The notes under the pieces were generated by a model. It was not told the DNA's origin. It worked only from the letters and a program-made list of their open reading frames with translations, and ran no database searches. From Winogradskyella aurantiaca (GTDB taxonomy: Bacteria; Bacteroidota; Bacteroidia; Flavobacteriales; Flavobacteriaceae), in NCBI RefSeq assembly GCF_003362725.1, contig NZ_QKTV01000002.1, forward strand, positions 186,001 to 250,000: 64,000 nt of DNA, in the 5' to 3' direction. Each line of letters begins with the position of its first letter. Within the stretch, counting starts at the first letter, position 1. This document shows, piece after piece, positions 55,171-64,000 of this stretch. Both the position numbers and the translations under genes were made by a program.

Positions 55171-55182
55171 TGAAAGCAGTTT
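55151..55182 (-). terminator. Intrinsic terminator after the DUF4295 gene
   Basis: 11-bp perfect stem (arms 55157-55167 and 55172-55182, AAACTGCTTTC / GAAAGCAGTTT) with loop AAAT, followed on the minus strand by a T-run. It ends the rpmB-rpmG-DUF4295 transcript. Confidence 0.9.
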
Positions 55183-55207
55183 CAGGACATTTATAATGTT
55201 CCTTAAA

Positions 55208-55360
55208 TTATTTCTTTGCTAAAAAGTCTTTTACAAACTCTGGAGCCATAACAGACTCAACAAAAACGTAAGCACCTGTTTTAGGAGACTTTACCATTTT
55301 TATAGCTTTTGTCAAACGCTTAGATCCTGTTTGTAATGATGCTACTGATTTCTTTGCCAT
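55208..55360 (-). CDS. DUF4295 protein, probable Bacteroidota ribosomal protein
   Basis: 50 residues, MAKKSVASLQTGSKRLTKAI, basic N-terminus, ending VKDFLAKK. It lies 20 nt after rpmG and two genes after rpmB, the usual Bacteroidota arrangement. I recall a Bacteroidota-specific large-subunit protein named bL38 that fits this gene by size, charge and place; that link is from memory and not checked. No other domain is seen. The reading frame is too short for many gene finders. Confidence 0.85.
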   Translation of the reverse strand: MAKKSVASLQTGSKRLTKAIKMVKSPKTGAYVFVESVMAPEFVKDFLAKK

Positions 55361-55379
55361 GATTTCCTAATTTACAGTC

Positions 55380-55562
55380 TTACTTAATCTCTTTATGAAC
55401 CGTCATCTTCTTAAGGATAGGATTAAATTTCTTAATCTCTAAACGGTCTGGTGTATTCTTCTTATTCTTAGTAGTAATATATCTTGAAGTTCCTGGCATA
55501 CCAGAAGACTTATGCTCTGTGCACTCTAATATTACTTGAACTCTGTTACCTTTCTTTGCCAT
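55380..55562 (-). CDS. rpmG: 50S ribosomal protein L33
   Basis: 60 residues, [21 protein letters not shown]. Bacteroidota L33 type with one Cys (LECTEH) where zinc-binding forms have four, so the zinc-independent form. The [14 protein letters not shown] end matches the family. Located in rpmB-rpmG-DUF4295 order, 27 nt after rpmB. Confidence 0.95.
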   Translation of the reverse strand: MAKKGNRVQVILECTEHKSSGMPGTSRYITTKNKKNTPDRLEIKKFNPILKKMTVHKEIK

Positions 55563-55589
55563 TACTGTGCTCTTTAGCCGTTGTTATTC

Positions 55590-55826
55590 TTATTTGTAGA
55601 AGCCTTTAGCTCTTGCTTCTTTTAACGCTGCAGAAATACCAATTTTGTTGATAGTCTTTAATGCAGATGTCGAAACCTTTAAAGTGATCCATTTATCCTC
55701 TTCTGGAATATAGAAACGCTTTTTTATAAGGTTAGCATCAAACTTGCGCTTAGTCTTATTCATGGCGTGAGAAACATTGTTCCCTACCATTGCTTTTTTT
55801 CCAGTTAATTCACAAACTCTTGACAT
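55590..55826 (-). CDS. rpmB: 50S ribosomal protein L28
   Basis: 78 residues, MSRVCELTGKKAMVGNNVSH, with NKTKRKFDANL and ISTSALKTINK-like VSTSALKTINKIG. One Cys (Cys5). First gene of the ribosomal run, with the best-matched promoter in the window. Length and pattern are normal. Confidence 0.96.
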   Translation of the reverse strand: MSRVCELTGKKAMVGNNVSHAMNKTKRKFDANLIKKRFYIPEEDKWITLKVSTSALKTINKIGISAALKEARAKGFYK

Positions 55827-55865
55827 CGTTACTAAACTTTAAGTATCTTCTTTTAAAACAGGGTG

Positions 55866-55896
55866 CAAATTTAGTAAATCTTTAGTTCTCAGCAAA
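55866..55896 (-). promoter_or_regulatory. Promoter of rpmB-rpmG-DUF4295
   Basis: TTTG (55893-55896), 19-nt spacer, TAAATTTG (55866-55873) on the minus strand, both exact matches. The -33 lies just after the cinA stop. Confidence 0.78.
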
Positions 55897-55904
55897 CTTA
55901 AAAC

Positions 55905-57152
55905 CTACTTTTTTAAAATTTCTTTCTGAAGCATTTCAAAGGCCTTATTTGTAGCCTTTTGAATGGTTTTTTCGCGATGATTACTAAACTTAAAATATTC
56001 CGAATACACCCCGTCATTTGAGGCAATTGCAATATAAACAGTTCCTACTTCAGCATCGGAATCTCCTTTAGAAGGCCCGGCATTGCCAGTAGTGGCTACA
56101 GCATAATCCGTTTTAAACTTTTCTAAGGCTCCAAGTGCCATTGCCTCGGCAACCTCTTTACTTACTACAGAATGTCCTTCAATCAAATCTTGATTAACCC
56201 CTAACAATTCTGTTTTAGTTTCTGTAGCATAGGTTACTATACCCCCCTTAAAATAGTGTGATGCACCAGGAATACTTGTTAACATTTGGGCTATTCTTCC
56301 TCCCGTACAACTTTCAGCTGTACTAAGCGTCCATTCCTTTTTAACTAGCATTTTTCCAATTTGAGCTTCAATTGGTCCATCCGATTCAAAACCCGTAAAT
56401 ATATCTTCTACCAGAGGTATTAGGTTTTTGACCTGCTTCTCTATTTCCTTGGTGACAACATCTTTATTATCGTGCTTAGCTGACAATCTTAGCCGCACTC
56501 TGCCAAGGTTTGGTAAATATGCCAATTTGATAAATGAGGGTAAACGCTCTTCAAACTCGTGCAATCGTTCCGCAATAGCACTTTCACCTAAACCATAGGT
56601 TAATAAGGTTCTGTGCTTAATAAAGGGGAAATTGTAAGCTTCTCTTAATCCTGGTAGCACATGATTTTTCATTAGAGCCTTCATTTCATAAGGCACTCCT
56701 GGTAAGGAAATAAAGATTTTGCCATTTTGTTCCATCCACATACCTGGCGCCGTACCAAAGTCATTCATCATCACCTTTGCCTTAGATGGCACCATGGCCT
56801 GATGACGATTCATATCAGAAATAGGAGTGGAAATGTACTTTTTAAAAAGGTACTCTATATGTTTGAGAACATCGGGATTCTCAATCATTTCATCATCAAA
56901 ATACTCGCAAAAGGTCTTTTTGGTAATATCATCTTTTGTAGGTCCCAACCCACCAGTAACAATGATGATATCAGCATTCTCTTCAGCTTCTTTTAAGGAC
57001 TTGATAATATGCTCTCTATCGTCCTGAACAGAGGTTATTTGAAAAACCGATACGCCAATCTTATTAAGTTCTTTGGATATAAATGCAGAATTGGTATCGA
57101 TGATTTGGCCAATGAGAATCTCATCGCCTATGGTAATGATCTCAGCAAACAT
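55905..57152 (-). CDS. cinA: CinA-like competence/damage-inducible protein
   Basis: 415 residues. N-terminal MoaB/MogA-like COG1058 domain ([36 protein letters not shown]) and a C-terminal PncC domain, nicotinamide-nucleotide amidase ([35 protein letters not shown]). The CinA fusion salvages NMN or acts on ADP-ribose. Normal length for the two-domain form. It abuts the Hpt gene (stop to start without gap). Confidence 0.95.
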   Translation of the reverse strand: MFAEIITIGDEILIGQIIDTNSAFISKELNKIGVSVFQITSVQDDREHIIKSLKEAEENADIIIVTGGLGPTKDDITKKTFCEYFDDEMIENPDVLKHIEYLFKKYISTPISDMNRHQAMVPSKAKVMMNDFGTAPGMWMEQNGKIFISLPGVPYEMKALMKNHVLPGLREAYNFPFIKHRTLLTYGLGESAIAERLHEFEERLPSFIKLAYLPNLGRVRLRLSAKHDNKDVVTKEIEKQVKNLIPLVEDIFTGFESDGPIEAQIGKMLVKKEWTLSTAESCTGGRIAQMLTSIPGASHYFKGGIVTYATETKTELLGVNQDLIEGHSVVSKEVAEAMALGALEKFKTDYAVATTGNAGPSKGDSDAEVGTVYIAIASNDGVYSEYFKFSNHREKTIQKATNKAFEMLQKEILKK

Positions 57153-57494
57153 CTACAGTCCGAATTCGCTTCTCAAATCATTGGATGCATTTTCAACAGC
57201 TTCGAGTACAGTGGTTAATTGAGCATCTACATTTTTATCTGTCTGTTCAAATTTACCCCAATCCTGTACCTCAATAAGGGTCTCTAAAACACCTAATTCG
57301 AAGAGATCAACTGTTGGTTTCATTTTATGCGCTGCCTGATAGGCTTCGTGATAATCCTTTTCGGCTACAGCATTCTTTAGTCGTTCTGCATCTTCCGGAA
57401 CTTCTTCCAAAAATGCTCCAACAAGAGCCACTACAAAATCCTCATCATTATCGGCCATTTCTCGAACGCGATCTAGTTTATAAAAATCACTCAT
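57153..57494 (-). CDS. Histidine phosphotransfer (Hpt) domain protein
   Basis: 113 residues, one Hpt four-helix bundle. The phospho-accepting His is in AYQAAHKMKPTVDLFELG (HKxK motif). It carries a phosphoryl group between response regulators or kinases, and none of those is adjacent, so it is an orphan Hpt. It starts with a 1-nt overlap of the FAH stop (TAATG) and abuts cinA. Confidence 0.9.
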   Translation of the reverse strand: MSDFYKLDRVREMADNDEDFVVALVGAFLEEVPEDAERLKNAVAEKDYHEAYQAAHKMKPTVDLFELGVLETLIEVQDWGKFEQTDKNVDAQLTTVLEAVENASNDLRSEFGL

Positions 57495-58105
57495 TACTTT
57501 ACTTTTATTTTGAACATTTCCTGATCTCCAATCAATCCAATCATTTGATCATTTGGTTTTACTGGTCCAACCCCAGCAGGAGTGCCAGTAAATATAATAT
57601 CTCCTATTTTCAATGTGAAATATTTTGAAACATATTCTATTATCTCATCAATCTTCCACAACATATGACTCGTATTCCCTTCCTGAACGGTTTGCCCATT
57701 AATTTGAAGCGAAAAACCAATGTTGTCGACATTCTTAAATTGAGTTTTGGGCAACCATTGTCCTATGACTGCAGCACCATCAAATGCTTTAGCTTTCTCC
57801 CATGGCAAGCCCTTAGCCTTTAATTTAGACTGTAAATCTCTTGCTGTAAAATCGATACCTAAACCCACCTCATCATAATACTTATGCGCAAACTGCTTTT
57901 CAATGTACTTACCAATCTTCTTAATCTTAATCAAAATTTCTACTTCATGGTGAACATCATTAGAAAACTCAGGTATAAAAAACGGCTGTTTTTTTAAAAG
58001 AATAGCAGAATCTGGTTTCATAAAAACCACCGGGTTTTCAGGCCGCTCATTATCCAGTTCCTCGATATGCTTAGCATAATTTCTGCCAATACAGATCAAT
58101 TTCAT
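57494..58105 (-). CDS. Fumarylacetoacetate hydrolase-family protein
   Basis: 203 residues from ATG 58105 (MKLICIGRNYAKHIEEL); an in-frame upstream start at 58192 lies inside the exonuclease gene and has no family match. Motifs: IGRNYAKH, KPDSAIL, FHHEVE-like VHHEVEILI (metal-binding Glu/Asp region), GIDFTARDLQ, FTGTPAGVGPV. The family includes oxaloacetate decarboxylase and acylpyruvate hydrolases. Exact substrate not known. Confidence 0.93.
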   Translation of the reverse strand: MKLICIGRNYAKHIEELDNERPENPVVFMKPDSAILLKKQPFFIPEFSNDVHHEVEILIKIKKIGKYIEKQFAHKYYDEVGLGIDFTARDLQSKLKAKGLPWEKAKAFDGAAVIGQWLPKTQFKNVDNIGFSLQINGQTVQEGNTSHMLWKIDEIIEYVSKYFTLKIGDIIFTGTPAGVGPVKPNDQMIGLIGDQEMFKIKVK

Positions 58106-58107
58106 AG

Positions 58108-58881
58108 CTAGAATTTGTTGTTCAAAGCTTTTAGCTTTATTCCTGTCAATACTTTTTTGGTGTACAGCGGAAAGTCGGCATTTAAGAGCCAACCAAAATA
58201 GCCAGGTTCTTGATTAAGAACATCCAACACGCGCTTACCCTTGTGTTTGCCAAAGGAGAAGCATTCCTCATCTTTATCATTGTAAGTAATAAAACCAGCA
58301 AAGTCAGCAAACTTACGCCTCGAACTGAATTCGGCTAAGAATTTGGTACTGTTATCAAGCGTATCGTACTTATCTAATTGTGCCTTTAAAACTTCATAAG
58401 TAGCAACTGTATCTGCCTCTGCGCTATGAGCGTCATCAAGATTTTTGTCGCAATAGAATTTATAGGCGGCGGAAAGCGTTCGTTGCTCCATCTTATGATA
58501 TATGGTTTGCACATCTACCGCCAATCTGTTTTTCATATCAAAATCCAACTCTGCGCGAAGCATTTCCTCAGCCAATAGCGGAATATCAAATCGATTGGAA
58601 TTAAACCCTCCCAGATCTGCATTCTTAATTAACTGGTGTACTTCTTTTGCAATTTGCTTGAAGGTAGGAGCATCGGCCACATCCTCATTTGAAATCCCGT
58701 GAACAGCTGTTACTTCTGGAGGAATGGGTATGGTTGGATTAACACGTTTGGTATAGCGCTCTTCCTTTCCGTCTGGATGTACTTTTAAAATAGAAATTTC
58801 AACGATCCTATCGTTTGAAATATTGATTCCAGTCGTTTCCAAATCAAAAAAGCAGATGGGTTTATTCAGTTTGAGTTGCAT
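58108..58881 (-). CDS. DEDDh 3'-5' exonuclease (DnaQ/RNase T type)
   Basis: 257 residues. ExoI motif FFDLETTG, ExoII region GGFNSNRFDIPLL and ExoIII HSAEADT give the DEDDh set. A C-terminal 75-residue part (CFSFGKHKGKRVLDVLNQEPGYFGWLL) is a small nucleic-acid-binding module of the FGKHKG type. Substrate (DNA or RNA repair/proofreading) not assigned. Its end is 2 nt from the FAH start. Confidence 0.9.
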   Translation of the reverse strand: MQLKLNKPICFFDLETTGINISNDRIVEISILKVHPDGKEERYTKRVNPTIPIPPEVTAVHGISNEDVADAPTFKQIAKEVHQLIKNADLGGFNSNRFDIPLLAEEMLRAELDFDMKNRLAVDVQTIYHKMEQRTLSAAYKFYCDKNLDDAHSAEADTVATYEVLKAQLDKYDTLDNSTKFLAEFSSRRKFADFAGFITYNDKDEECFSFGKHKGKRVLDVLNQEPGYFGWLLNADFPLYTKKVLTGIKLKALNNKF

Positions 58882-58928
58882 GCAAATTAAATTTTGGCAA
58901 AGGTACTATGTTTAAACGGTTTCAGCCA

Positions 58929-58962
58929 TAAAAAAAGCGCCGTGCAATTAACGACGCCTTTA
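58929..58962 (-). terminator. Terminator of the E2 acyltransferase gene
   Basis: On the minus strand GCGTCGT (58951-58957) pairs with ACGGCGC (58937-58943), one G-U pair, seven-base loop, followed by a T-run. Confidence 0.8.
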
Positions 58963-58982
58963 ACTTTACTTTTTATGTCACC

Positions 58983-60362
58983 CTAAATCTCCCTGTTTAT
59001 ATCCCAGGCTTCCAGATAATCTTTAACCGCCTTTACAAACTGTCCTCCTAAAGCTCCATTGACTACACGATGGTCATAAGAATGTGATAAGAACATACGA
59101 TATCTGATACCCACATAGTCTCCTTCAGCACCTTCTATAACCGCTGGTACTTTTCTTATAGCCCCTAAAGCTAAAATACCTACCTGAGGCTGGTTGATAA
59201 TTGGTGTCCCCATAATGCTTCCAAAGGTCCCCACATTAGTAACTGTGTAAGTTCCGCCTTGAATATCATCAGGATTCAATTTATTCTCTCTGGCGCGACT
59301 AGCTAAATCATTGACGCGCTTAGCCATACCATAAAGGTTCAGTTGATCTGCATATTTAATGACTGGAACAATTAAATTTCCATCTGGTAAAGCAGCTGCC
59401 ATACCTAGATTAATATCGCGTTTCTTTATGATCTTATCCCCTTCTACAGAAATATTCATTAAAGGAAAGTCTTTTAACGCCTTGGCTACCGCCTCCATAA
59501 ATATTGGAGTGAAAGTCAGGTTCTCACCTTCGCGCTCTTTAAAATTATCCTTATTGTTCTTCCTCCAATTCCAAATATTGGTAACATCAGCTTCAATAAA
59601 AGATTGCACATGCGCTGAAGTTTGAACCGAATCAACCATATGCTTGGCAATTAACTTGCCCATCCGAGTCATTTCGATAATTTCATCACCAGGTGCAGTA
59701 ACAACCGGGGTTGCGGATTTGGCAACTTCCTGTTTTGGAATCTCAGCCTTTGATACAGAAGTTTTAACTGCTTTAGATTCAACCTTAGGAGCAGGAATAT
59801 TAACTTCCTCCACTGGCATTTGTGTTGCACGAGATTTCAAATAGGCCTTTATATCGTTCTTTGTAACGCGTCCATCTTTTCCTGTTCCTGGAACAGTATC
59901 CAATTCTGTTTGAGAAATACCCTCTTTACTGGCAATATTGCGAACTAAAGGAGAATAAAACCGATCTCCATTCGATACAATTGGTGTAGCTACCGTTGCT
60001 TGGGCAGCCACTACCCTCTCTGCTGCTTCTTTTACAGCAGCTGGCTCAACCGGTTTTGGAGCAATTGGCTCGGGGGTTGGGGTATTAATTTCAACATTTG
60101 GAGCACTAACTTCAGCTGATGCCTCCGTTTCAATTACTGCAATGGTTTGACCAACCTGCACCACATCATCTACATCAAATAACTTTTCAACAAGTACACC
60201 ATCCACCTCACTTGGAACCTCACTATCTACTTTATCTGTTGCTATTTCTAAAACGGCTTCATCCGCCTCAATGGTATCGCCTACCTCTTTTAACCAGGAC
60301 GTGATGGTTGCTTCTGCAACACTTTCACCCATTTTCGGTAATTTCAGCTCAAACTTTGCCAT
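58983..60362 (-). CDS. 2-oxo acid dehydrogenase E2 acyltransferase (lipoyl)
   Basis: 459 residues. Lipoyl domain 1-80 with the modified Lys in IATDKVDSEVPS, a long Pro/Ala/Glu linker, peripheral subunit-binding domain about 137-172 (SPLVRNIASKEGISQTELD...GRVTKNDI), and the CoA-acyltransferase domain with SHSYDHRVVNGALGG (His and Asp of the active site). By one lipoyl domain and length it fits the branched-chain or general E2; the complex type is not certain. E1 and E3 are not adjacent. Confidence 0.93.
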   Translation of the reverse strand: MAKFELKLPKMGESVAEATITSWLKEVGDTIEADEAVLEIATDKVDSEVPSEVDGVLVEKLFDVDDVVQVGQTIAVIETEASAEVSAPNVEINTPTPEPIAPKPVEPAAVKEAAERVVAAQATVATPIVSNGDRFYSPLVRNIASKEGISQTELDTVPGTGKDGRVTKNDIKAYLKSRATQMPVEEVNIPAPKVESKAVKTSVSKAEIPKQEVAKSATPVVTAPGDEIIEMTRMGKLIAKHMVDSVQTSAHVQSFIEADVTNIWNWRKNNKDNFKEREGENLTFTPIFMEAVAKALKDFPLMNISVEGDKIIKKRDINLGMAAALPDGNLIVPVIKYADQLNLYGMAKRVNDLASRARENKLNPDDIQGGTYTVTNVGTFGSIMGTPIINQPQVGILALGAIRKVPAVIEGAEGDYVGIRYRMFLSHSYDHRVVNGALGGQFVKAVKDYLEAWDINREI

Positions 60363-60399
60363 ATCTGTAATTTGAAGGTGCTTATTTTTATTTCGATTG

Positions 60400-60407
60400 C
60401 AAAATTA
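60400..60407 (-). promoter_or_regulatory. -7 box of the E2 gene
   Basis: TAATTTTG on the minus strand, exact TAnnTTTG, 37 nt before the ATG. No -33 TTTG at the usual distance. Confidence 0.5.
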
Positions 60408-60444
60408 ATAAAATATAATCTATTTTGTTAGATTTAATTCAATA

Positions 60445-61551
60445 TTAAGACTTGATTGGAGTGACGGTTCCACGCTTAGAACTATGGTCGCTCCCTAAGA
60501 TAAATTTACAGTTTTTGGGTTTAATCCTAAAAAACAATCCTTTCTGTAGACCATGCGATTTCATAAAATGGATTATTGATCCAAACGTTAGTGTCTCAGA
60601 ATCCAAAACAATCATGGCAGCAGGACTAATATTCAAGCTATCAATATTAGCAACTGAAGTTACCTCCTTGTCAAAAATTTGTTCAGATATAATAGGTTTC
60701 TCAGAAACCACTGTTACAGTGTCCACCACAATACCAGAGTCCTCTTCCCTGGATCGGAGTAGGTATGCTAATTTGATTCCAAATGAGACAACAGCATCGC
60801 GAAATATATTCGAATTAAAGTGCTTGTTATAGAACACTTGCATGGCCCCATAAAAGCGCTGGGTATAATTCTTATCTTTTAAAGTGCTCTCCCCTTTAAA
60901 ATGTATAACACAGGTACCTCCAACATAATAGTTCTTATAACCTGCTTTGAGTAAACGATAGGATAAATCAATATCCTCCCCATACATGAAAAAATCTTCA
61001 TCAAATCCGCCGAGTTTATTATACACACCTCTTTTCATCAACATAAATGCCCCCACAAGTATTTCACACTCAGAAGTGTTATCCGGCAAGACATCAAGAT
61101 GATAGTACAATTGATTCAGCCCCATCAACTTATTAAAAGAAACCCATGGTGTTGGTATATTACGCTTACTTTCAGGTAAAAAATGACCTCGACCATCTAA
61201 AAGCTGACAACCAACAGCACCTAATTCATGCTTACTTTCAGCAAATTTGAGCAAGTCTGTAAAACAGTTTTCAGGCACTACCGTATCGGGATTTAAAATG
61301 CAAACAAACTCCCCTTTAGCGTTACGAACACCAATATTATTTCCTTTGGAGAAACCATAATTTTCGGTGTTCTTTATTAGTACCACTTGTGGAAAATGGG
61401 TTTCCACCATGAGGCAGCTGTCATCCGTAGAATTATTATCGATTACAATAATCTCACCGTCGATAGGATCGAGTGCCTTAGCCACACTTTGCAAGCAGAG
61501 TTGCAAAAAAGCAGATACGTTATAATTGAGAATTATTACAGAAAGCTTCAA
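60445..61551 (-). CDS. Family 2 glycosyltransferase, rhamnosyl-type
   Basis: 368 residues. GT-A motifs SVIILNYNVSAFLQLCL, IVIDNNSTDDS, CILNPDTVVP (DxD) and the acceptor region GGFDEDFFMYGEDIDLSYRL, as in the WcaA/RfbF type. After residue 280 comes an 88-residue tail without a known domain (VDTVTVVSEKPIISEQIF). It follows recR by 8 nt and is probably in its transcript. It adds a sugar to lipopolysaccharide or surface glycan, by family. Confidence 0.9.
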   Translation of the reverse strand: MKLSVIILNYNVSAFLQLCLQSVAKALDPIDGEIIVIDNNSTDDSCLMVETHFPQVVLIKNTENYGFSKGNNIGVRNAKGEFVCILNPDTVVPENCFTDLLKFAESKHELGAVGCQLLDGRGHFLPESKRNIPTPWVSFNKLMGLNQLYYHLDVLPDNTSECEILVGAFMLMKRGVYNKLGGFDEDFFMYGEDIDLSYRLLKAGYKNYYVGGTCVIHFKGESTLKDKNYTQRFYGAMQVFYNKHFNSNIFRDAVVSFGIKLAYLLRSREEDSGIVVDTVTVVSEKPIISEQIFDKEVTSVANIDSLNISPAAMIVLDSETLTFGSIIHFMKSHGLQKGLFFRIKPKNCKFILGSDHSSKRGTVTPIKS

Positions 61552-61559
61552 TAATCTGT

Positions 61560-62177
61560 TTAACTTTTTAAAGAGGTTTCAAATGGTACACGATCTATGA
61601 TACTGCGACCAAGTGTTATTTCATCTGTATACTCCAAATCACTTCCAGCCGCAACCCCACGAGCTATTGTCGACATTTTAACCTCTGTATCCTGCAATTG
61701 TCTGTAAATATAAAAATTGGTCGTATCACCCTCAATAGTTGGGCTCATAGCAAAAATTAACTCTTTGACATCCCCTCGTTTAACTTTATCCACTAAAGGG
61801 GTAATGGTTAAATCATGAGGACCAATACCATCCATAGGCGAAATTTTCCCCCCAAGAACATGATAAAGGCCATTAAAACTGCTTGTCGCTTCAACCGCCA
61901 TCACATCACGGATGTCTTCTACCACGCAGACTAACTCAGAATTCCTACTCTTATTAGCACAAATAGTACAAATGTCTTCATCACTAATATTATAACAGGA
62001 TTTACAATATTTTATATGCAATCGAAGTTCTTTAATAGCCTCAGACAAATCAACTGATTGATTTTTAGGCTGTCTTAATAAATGTAACACCAAACGAAGT
62101 GCTGTTCGCTTTCCAATTCCTGGAAGTAAAGCTATTTCATTGACAGCATTGTCGAGAAGTTTTGAGGGTAATTCCAT
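61560..62177 (-). CDS. recR: Recombination protein RecR
   Basis: Helps RecO/RecF load RecA at gaps. 205 residues. N-terminal helix-hairpin-helix [17 protein letters not shown], zinc finger [16 protein letters not shown], Toprim domain ([32 protein letters not shown]) and C-terminal end. Full length and motifs. No dnaX or YbaB gene is next to it here. Confidence 0.96.
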   Translation of the reverse strand: MELPSKLLDNAVNEIALLPGIGKRTALRLVLHLLRQPKNQSVDLSEAIKELRLHIKYCKSCYNISDEDICTICANKSRNSELVCVVEDIRDVMAVEATSSFNGLYHVLGGKISPMDGIGPHDLTITPLVDKVKRGDVKELIFAMSPTIEGDTTNFYIYRQLQDTEVKMSTIARGVAAGSDLEYTDEITLGRSIIDRVPFETSLKS

Positions 62178-62265
62178 GTCAGCGAAGTTACTTATTTTTT
62201 GAAGGACAATCTTAGTTCAGATGTTTTATAAATAGTTTATTTTGGTCTTAATTTAATTCCATTTT

Positions 62266-63714
62266 ATGTCTCCTACTACCATTATTGGTATTGTTAGCCT
62301 TTACTTTCTCGTTCTAATCATTATTTCATATTTAACGGGTAAGGAAGACTCAAATTCGGCATTTTTTAGAGCCAATAAATCAGCCCCCTGGTATTTGGTA
62401 GCATTTGGTATGATTGGAGCCTCCTTGTCGGGGGTGACTTTTATTTCTGTACCGGGTGCTGTTGAAACCAATCAATTTGGCTATTTACAAGTGGTTTTTG
62501 GGTATTTCTTTGGTTATTTAGTCATAGCCTACATTTTATTGCCACTGTATTACCGTATGAATCTCACTTCTATCTACACCTACTTGGAGGAGAGATTTGG
62601 TAGGGTGAGTTATAAAACCGGTGCTAGTGCTTTCTTAATTTCCAGAACAATTGGAGCAGCTTTCAGACTTTTCCTGGTAGCACAAGTATTACAGCTACTA
62701 GTTTTTGACAGTTTCGGCATCCCCTTCCCGATTACGGTTATTATAACAATTGCCTTAATTTGGCTATACACTCATAAGGGTGGTATTAAAACTATCATTT
62801 TTACCGACACGCTTCAGACATTATTCATGCTAATCTCTGTAATAGTCACTGTCATCTTTTTAGCGTCTTCACTTGGACTAAATGGCCTATCAGAAATGGT
62901 GAACTATGTTAAGTCTGATGCCATGAGTAAAGTCTTCTTTTTTGATGATACCAACGATCCGCAATATTTCTGGAAAAGTTTTTTATCTGGTATTTTTATT
63001 ACGATTACCATGACAGGCCTGGACCAGGATATGATGCAAAAAAATCTGACTTGCAAAAACTTAAAGGATGCTCAAAAAAATATGATCTCCTTTAGTGTGG
63101 TGCTCATTTTCGTGAACATTTTGTTTTTAGCCTTGGGTTTATTATTGACACAATATGCCCTACAAAATGGAATAGAGGCCAAAAAAGACAGTTTGTTCCC
63201 CACCATTGCCATGCTCCCAGAAATTGGTCAAGTCACCTCAGCGTTCTTCATTCTTGGGTTGATAGCTGCTGCTTACTCAAGTGCAGACTCAGCCTTAACC
63301 TCACTAACTACTTCTTATTGCATCGATATCATTGGAATCAATGAAAGGCCCGATGTTGAGCAAAAGAATATTCGTAAAAAGGTCCATATTGGTTTTAGTA
63401 TTGTGCTGGTAATTGTCATCATAATTTTTGATCTTTTATTTAAAGACGTCTCTGTGATATGGGAATTATTCAAGGCTGCTGGATATACCTACGGACCACT
63501 ATTAGGCTTATTTGCATTTGGTTTATTCACTAGAACACAGATTAAAGATAAGTGGGTGTGGGTAATTGCAATTCTGTCTCCTATTATTGCCTATTTGATT
63601 AATAGTTATTCTGCTGAATTATTCAATGGTTATAAAATTGGCTTCGAAATTTTAATCATCAACGGGATCCTTATGTTTCTGGGACTTCAGCTATTACGAC
63701 TTAGAAAATCTTAA
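62266..63714 (+). CDS. Sodium:solute symporter (SSS family)
   Basis: 482 residues, about 13 membrane helices. SSS motifs include GASLSGVTFISVPGAVET near the start, and SAFFILGLIAAAYSSADSALTS, the sodium-site region. The substrate (sugar, proline, pantothenate or other) cannot be told. Divergent from recR, 88 nt apart. Downstream is a VCBS lipoprotein gene. Confidence 0.92.
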   Translation: MSPTTIIGIVSLYFLVLIIISYLTGKEDSNSAFFRANKSAPWYLVAFGMIGASLSGVTFISVPGAVETNQFGYLQVVFGYFFGYLVIAYILLPLYYRMNLTSIYTYLEERFGRVSYKTGASAFLISRTIGAAFRLFLVAQVLQLLVFDSFGIPFPITVIITIALIWLYTHKGGIKTIIFTDTLQTLFMLISVIVTVIFLASSLGLNGLSEMVNYVKSDAMSKVFFFDDTNDPQYFWKSFLSGIFITITMTGLDQDMMQKNLTCKNLKDAQKNMISFSVVLIFVNILFLALGLLLTQYALQNGIEAKKDSLFPTIAMLPEIGQVTSAFFILGLIAAAYSSADSALTSLTTSYCIDIIGINERPDVEQKNIRKKVHIGFSIVLVIVIIIFDLLFKDVSVIWELFKAAGYTYGPLLGLFAFGLFTRTQIKDKWVWVIAILSPIIAYLINSYSAELFNGYKIGFEILIINGILMFLGLQLLRLRKS

Positions 63715-63803
63715 AATTGACAGGAGCCAAGGTAACCAGTATTTTTCTGGTCTATCAAGGATTAATTTTTATATTTACGAATTGATTCCTTTAAGAAAAT
63801 TTT

Positions 63804-64000
63804 ATGAAATATTTAGGCGGTTTATTGATGCTGGCCTTTCTTGTTATTTCCTGTAATAAAGAGGAGAAACAAGAACAATCGTATCTGTTTAATGAACTTG
63901 ATTCAGCTGTTACAGGGGTAGACTTTATGAACATGGTTGAAGATACTCCTGAACACAGTATTATTAACTATATCTACTTTTATAATGGAGCAGGTGTTGC
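63804..64000 (+). CDS. VCBS/FG-GAP-type lipoprotein, 5' end only
   Basis: 65 residues visible. MKYLGGLLMLAFLVISC is a type II signal peptide with lipobox VISC (Cys17), then NKEEKQEQ. Residues 27-65 (LFNELDSAVTGVDFMNMVED, YFYNGAGVA) match the first blade of VCBS/CRTAC1-type repeat proteins of Bacteroidota. The rest lies past 64000. A TATATTTA about 33 nt upstream may be its -7 box. Confidence 0.78.
   Translation, partial: MKYLGGLLMLAFLVISCNKEEKQEQSYLFNELDSAVTGVDFMNMVEDTPEHSIINYIYFYNGAGV

Overview
The window is chromosomal DNA of a member of the Bacteroidota, almost certainly a marine-type Flavobacteriaceae. The evidence is the A+T-rich sequence, promoters of the Bacteroidota type (TTTG near -33, TAnnTTTG near -7, 18-19 nt apart at the best sites), the lack of Shine-Dalgarno-like leaders, a long SecA without the zinc tail, a bacillithiol gene (bshC), the rpmB-rpmG-DUF4295-ftsY block, many lipoproteins, FAS1 proteins and an arylsulfatase. 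I see no rRNA, tRNA, CRISPR array, transposase or prophage gene.

Layout. 1-4532 (minus): the end of an exopolysaccharide locus (Wza-like export lipoprotein, Wzc-like tyrosine kinase, sugar transferase, partial UDP-sugar dehydrogenase). 4635-12575 (plus): ABC-F ATPase, methyltransferase, ABC ATPase, B12 adenosyltransferase, DUF2795 protein and SecA. 12625-16105 (minus): an M23-like protein and an ECF sigma / membrane anti-sigma-like / secreted repeat-protein operon. 16281-18644 (plus): DUF2911 lipid-anchored or membrane protein, MeaB GTPase, glycosyltransferase. 18647-23871 (minus): PAP2 phosphatase, small acidic protein, MATE exporter, nitronate monooxygenase, MnmA, MORN-repeat protein. 23932-30145 (plus): two FAS1 lipoproteins that share a 5' palindrome and a nearly identical 78-nt 3' unit, a membrane methyltransferase, and two secreted proteins of unknown role. 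30214-40073 (minus): YidC, PyrG, a DUF922/OsmC/LysM/GuaA run, BshC. 40229-48254 (plus): M14 and M16 peptidases, a membrane protein, an AraC-GyrI regulator, a VOC protein and a CrtA-family oxygenase. 48251-62177 (mostly minus): RimO, FtsY, L33, L28, CinA, Hpt, hydrolase, exonuclease, E2 acyltransferase, glycosyltransferase, RecR, interrupted by a plus-strand sulfatase and a minus-strand amidase. 62266-64000 (plus): a sodium/solute symporter and the start of a VCBS-type lipoprotein.

Most genes are housekeeping or envelope genes. Parts that look least described: the ECF operon whose last gene encodes a secreted protein with MP-triplet and MExW repeats (13392-16105); the FAS1 pair with shared regulatory DNA (23872-27545); the Gly-Tyr tail of the Wzc-like kinase; the sulfatase/amidase insertion in a conserved ribosomal/SRP neighbourhood; and a terminator whose loop doubles as the -33 box of ftsY. 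No complete novel defence or mobile system is evident.
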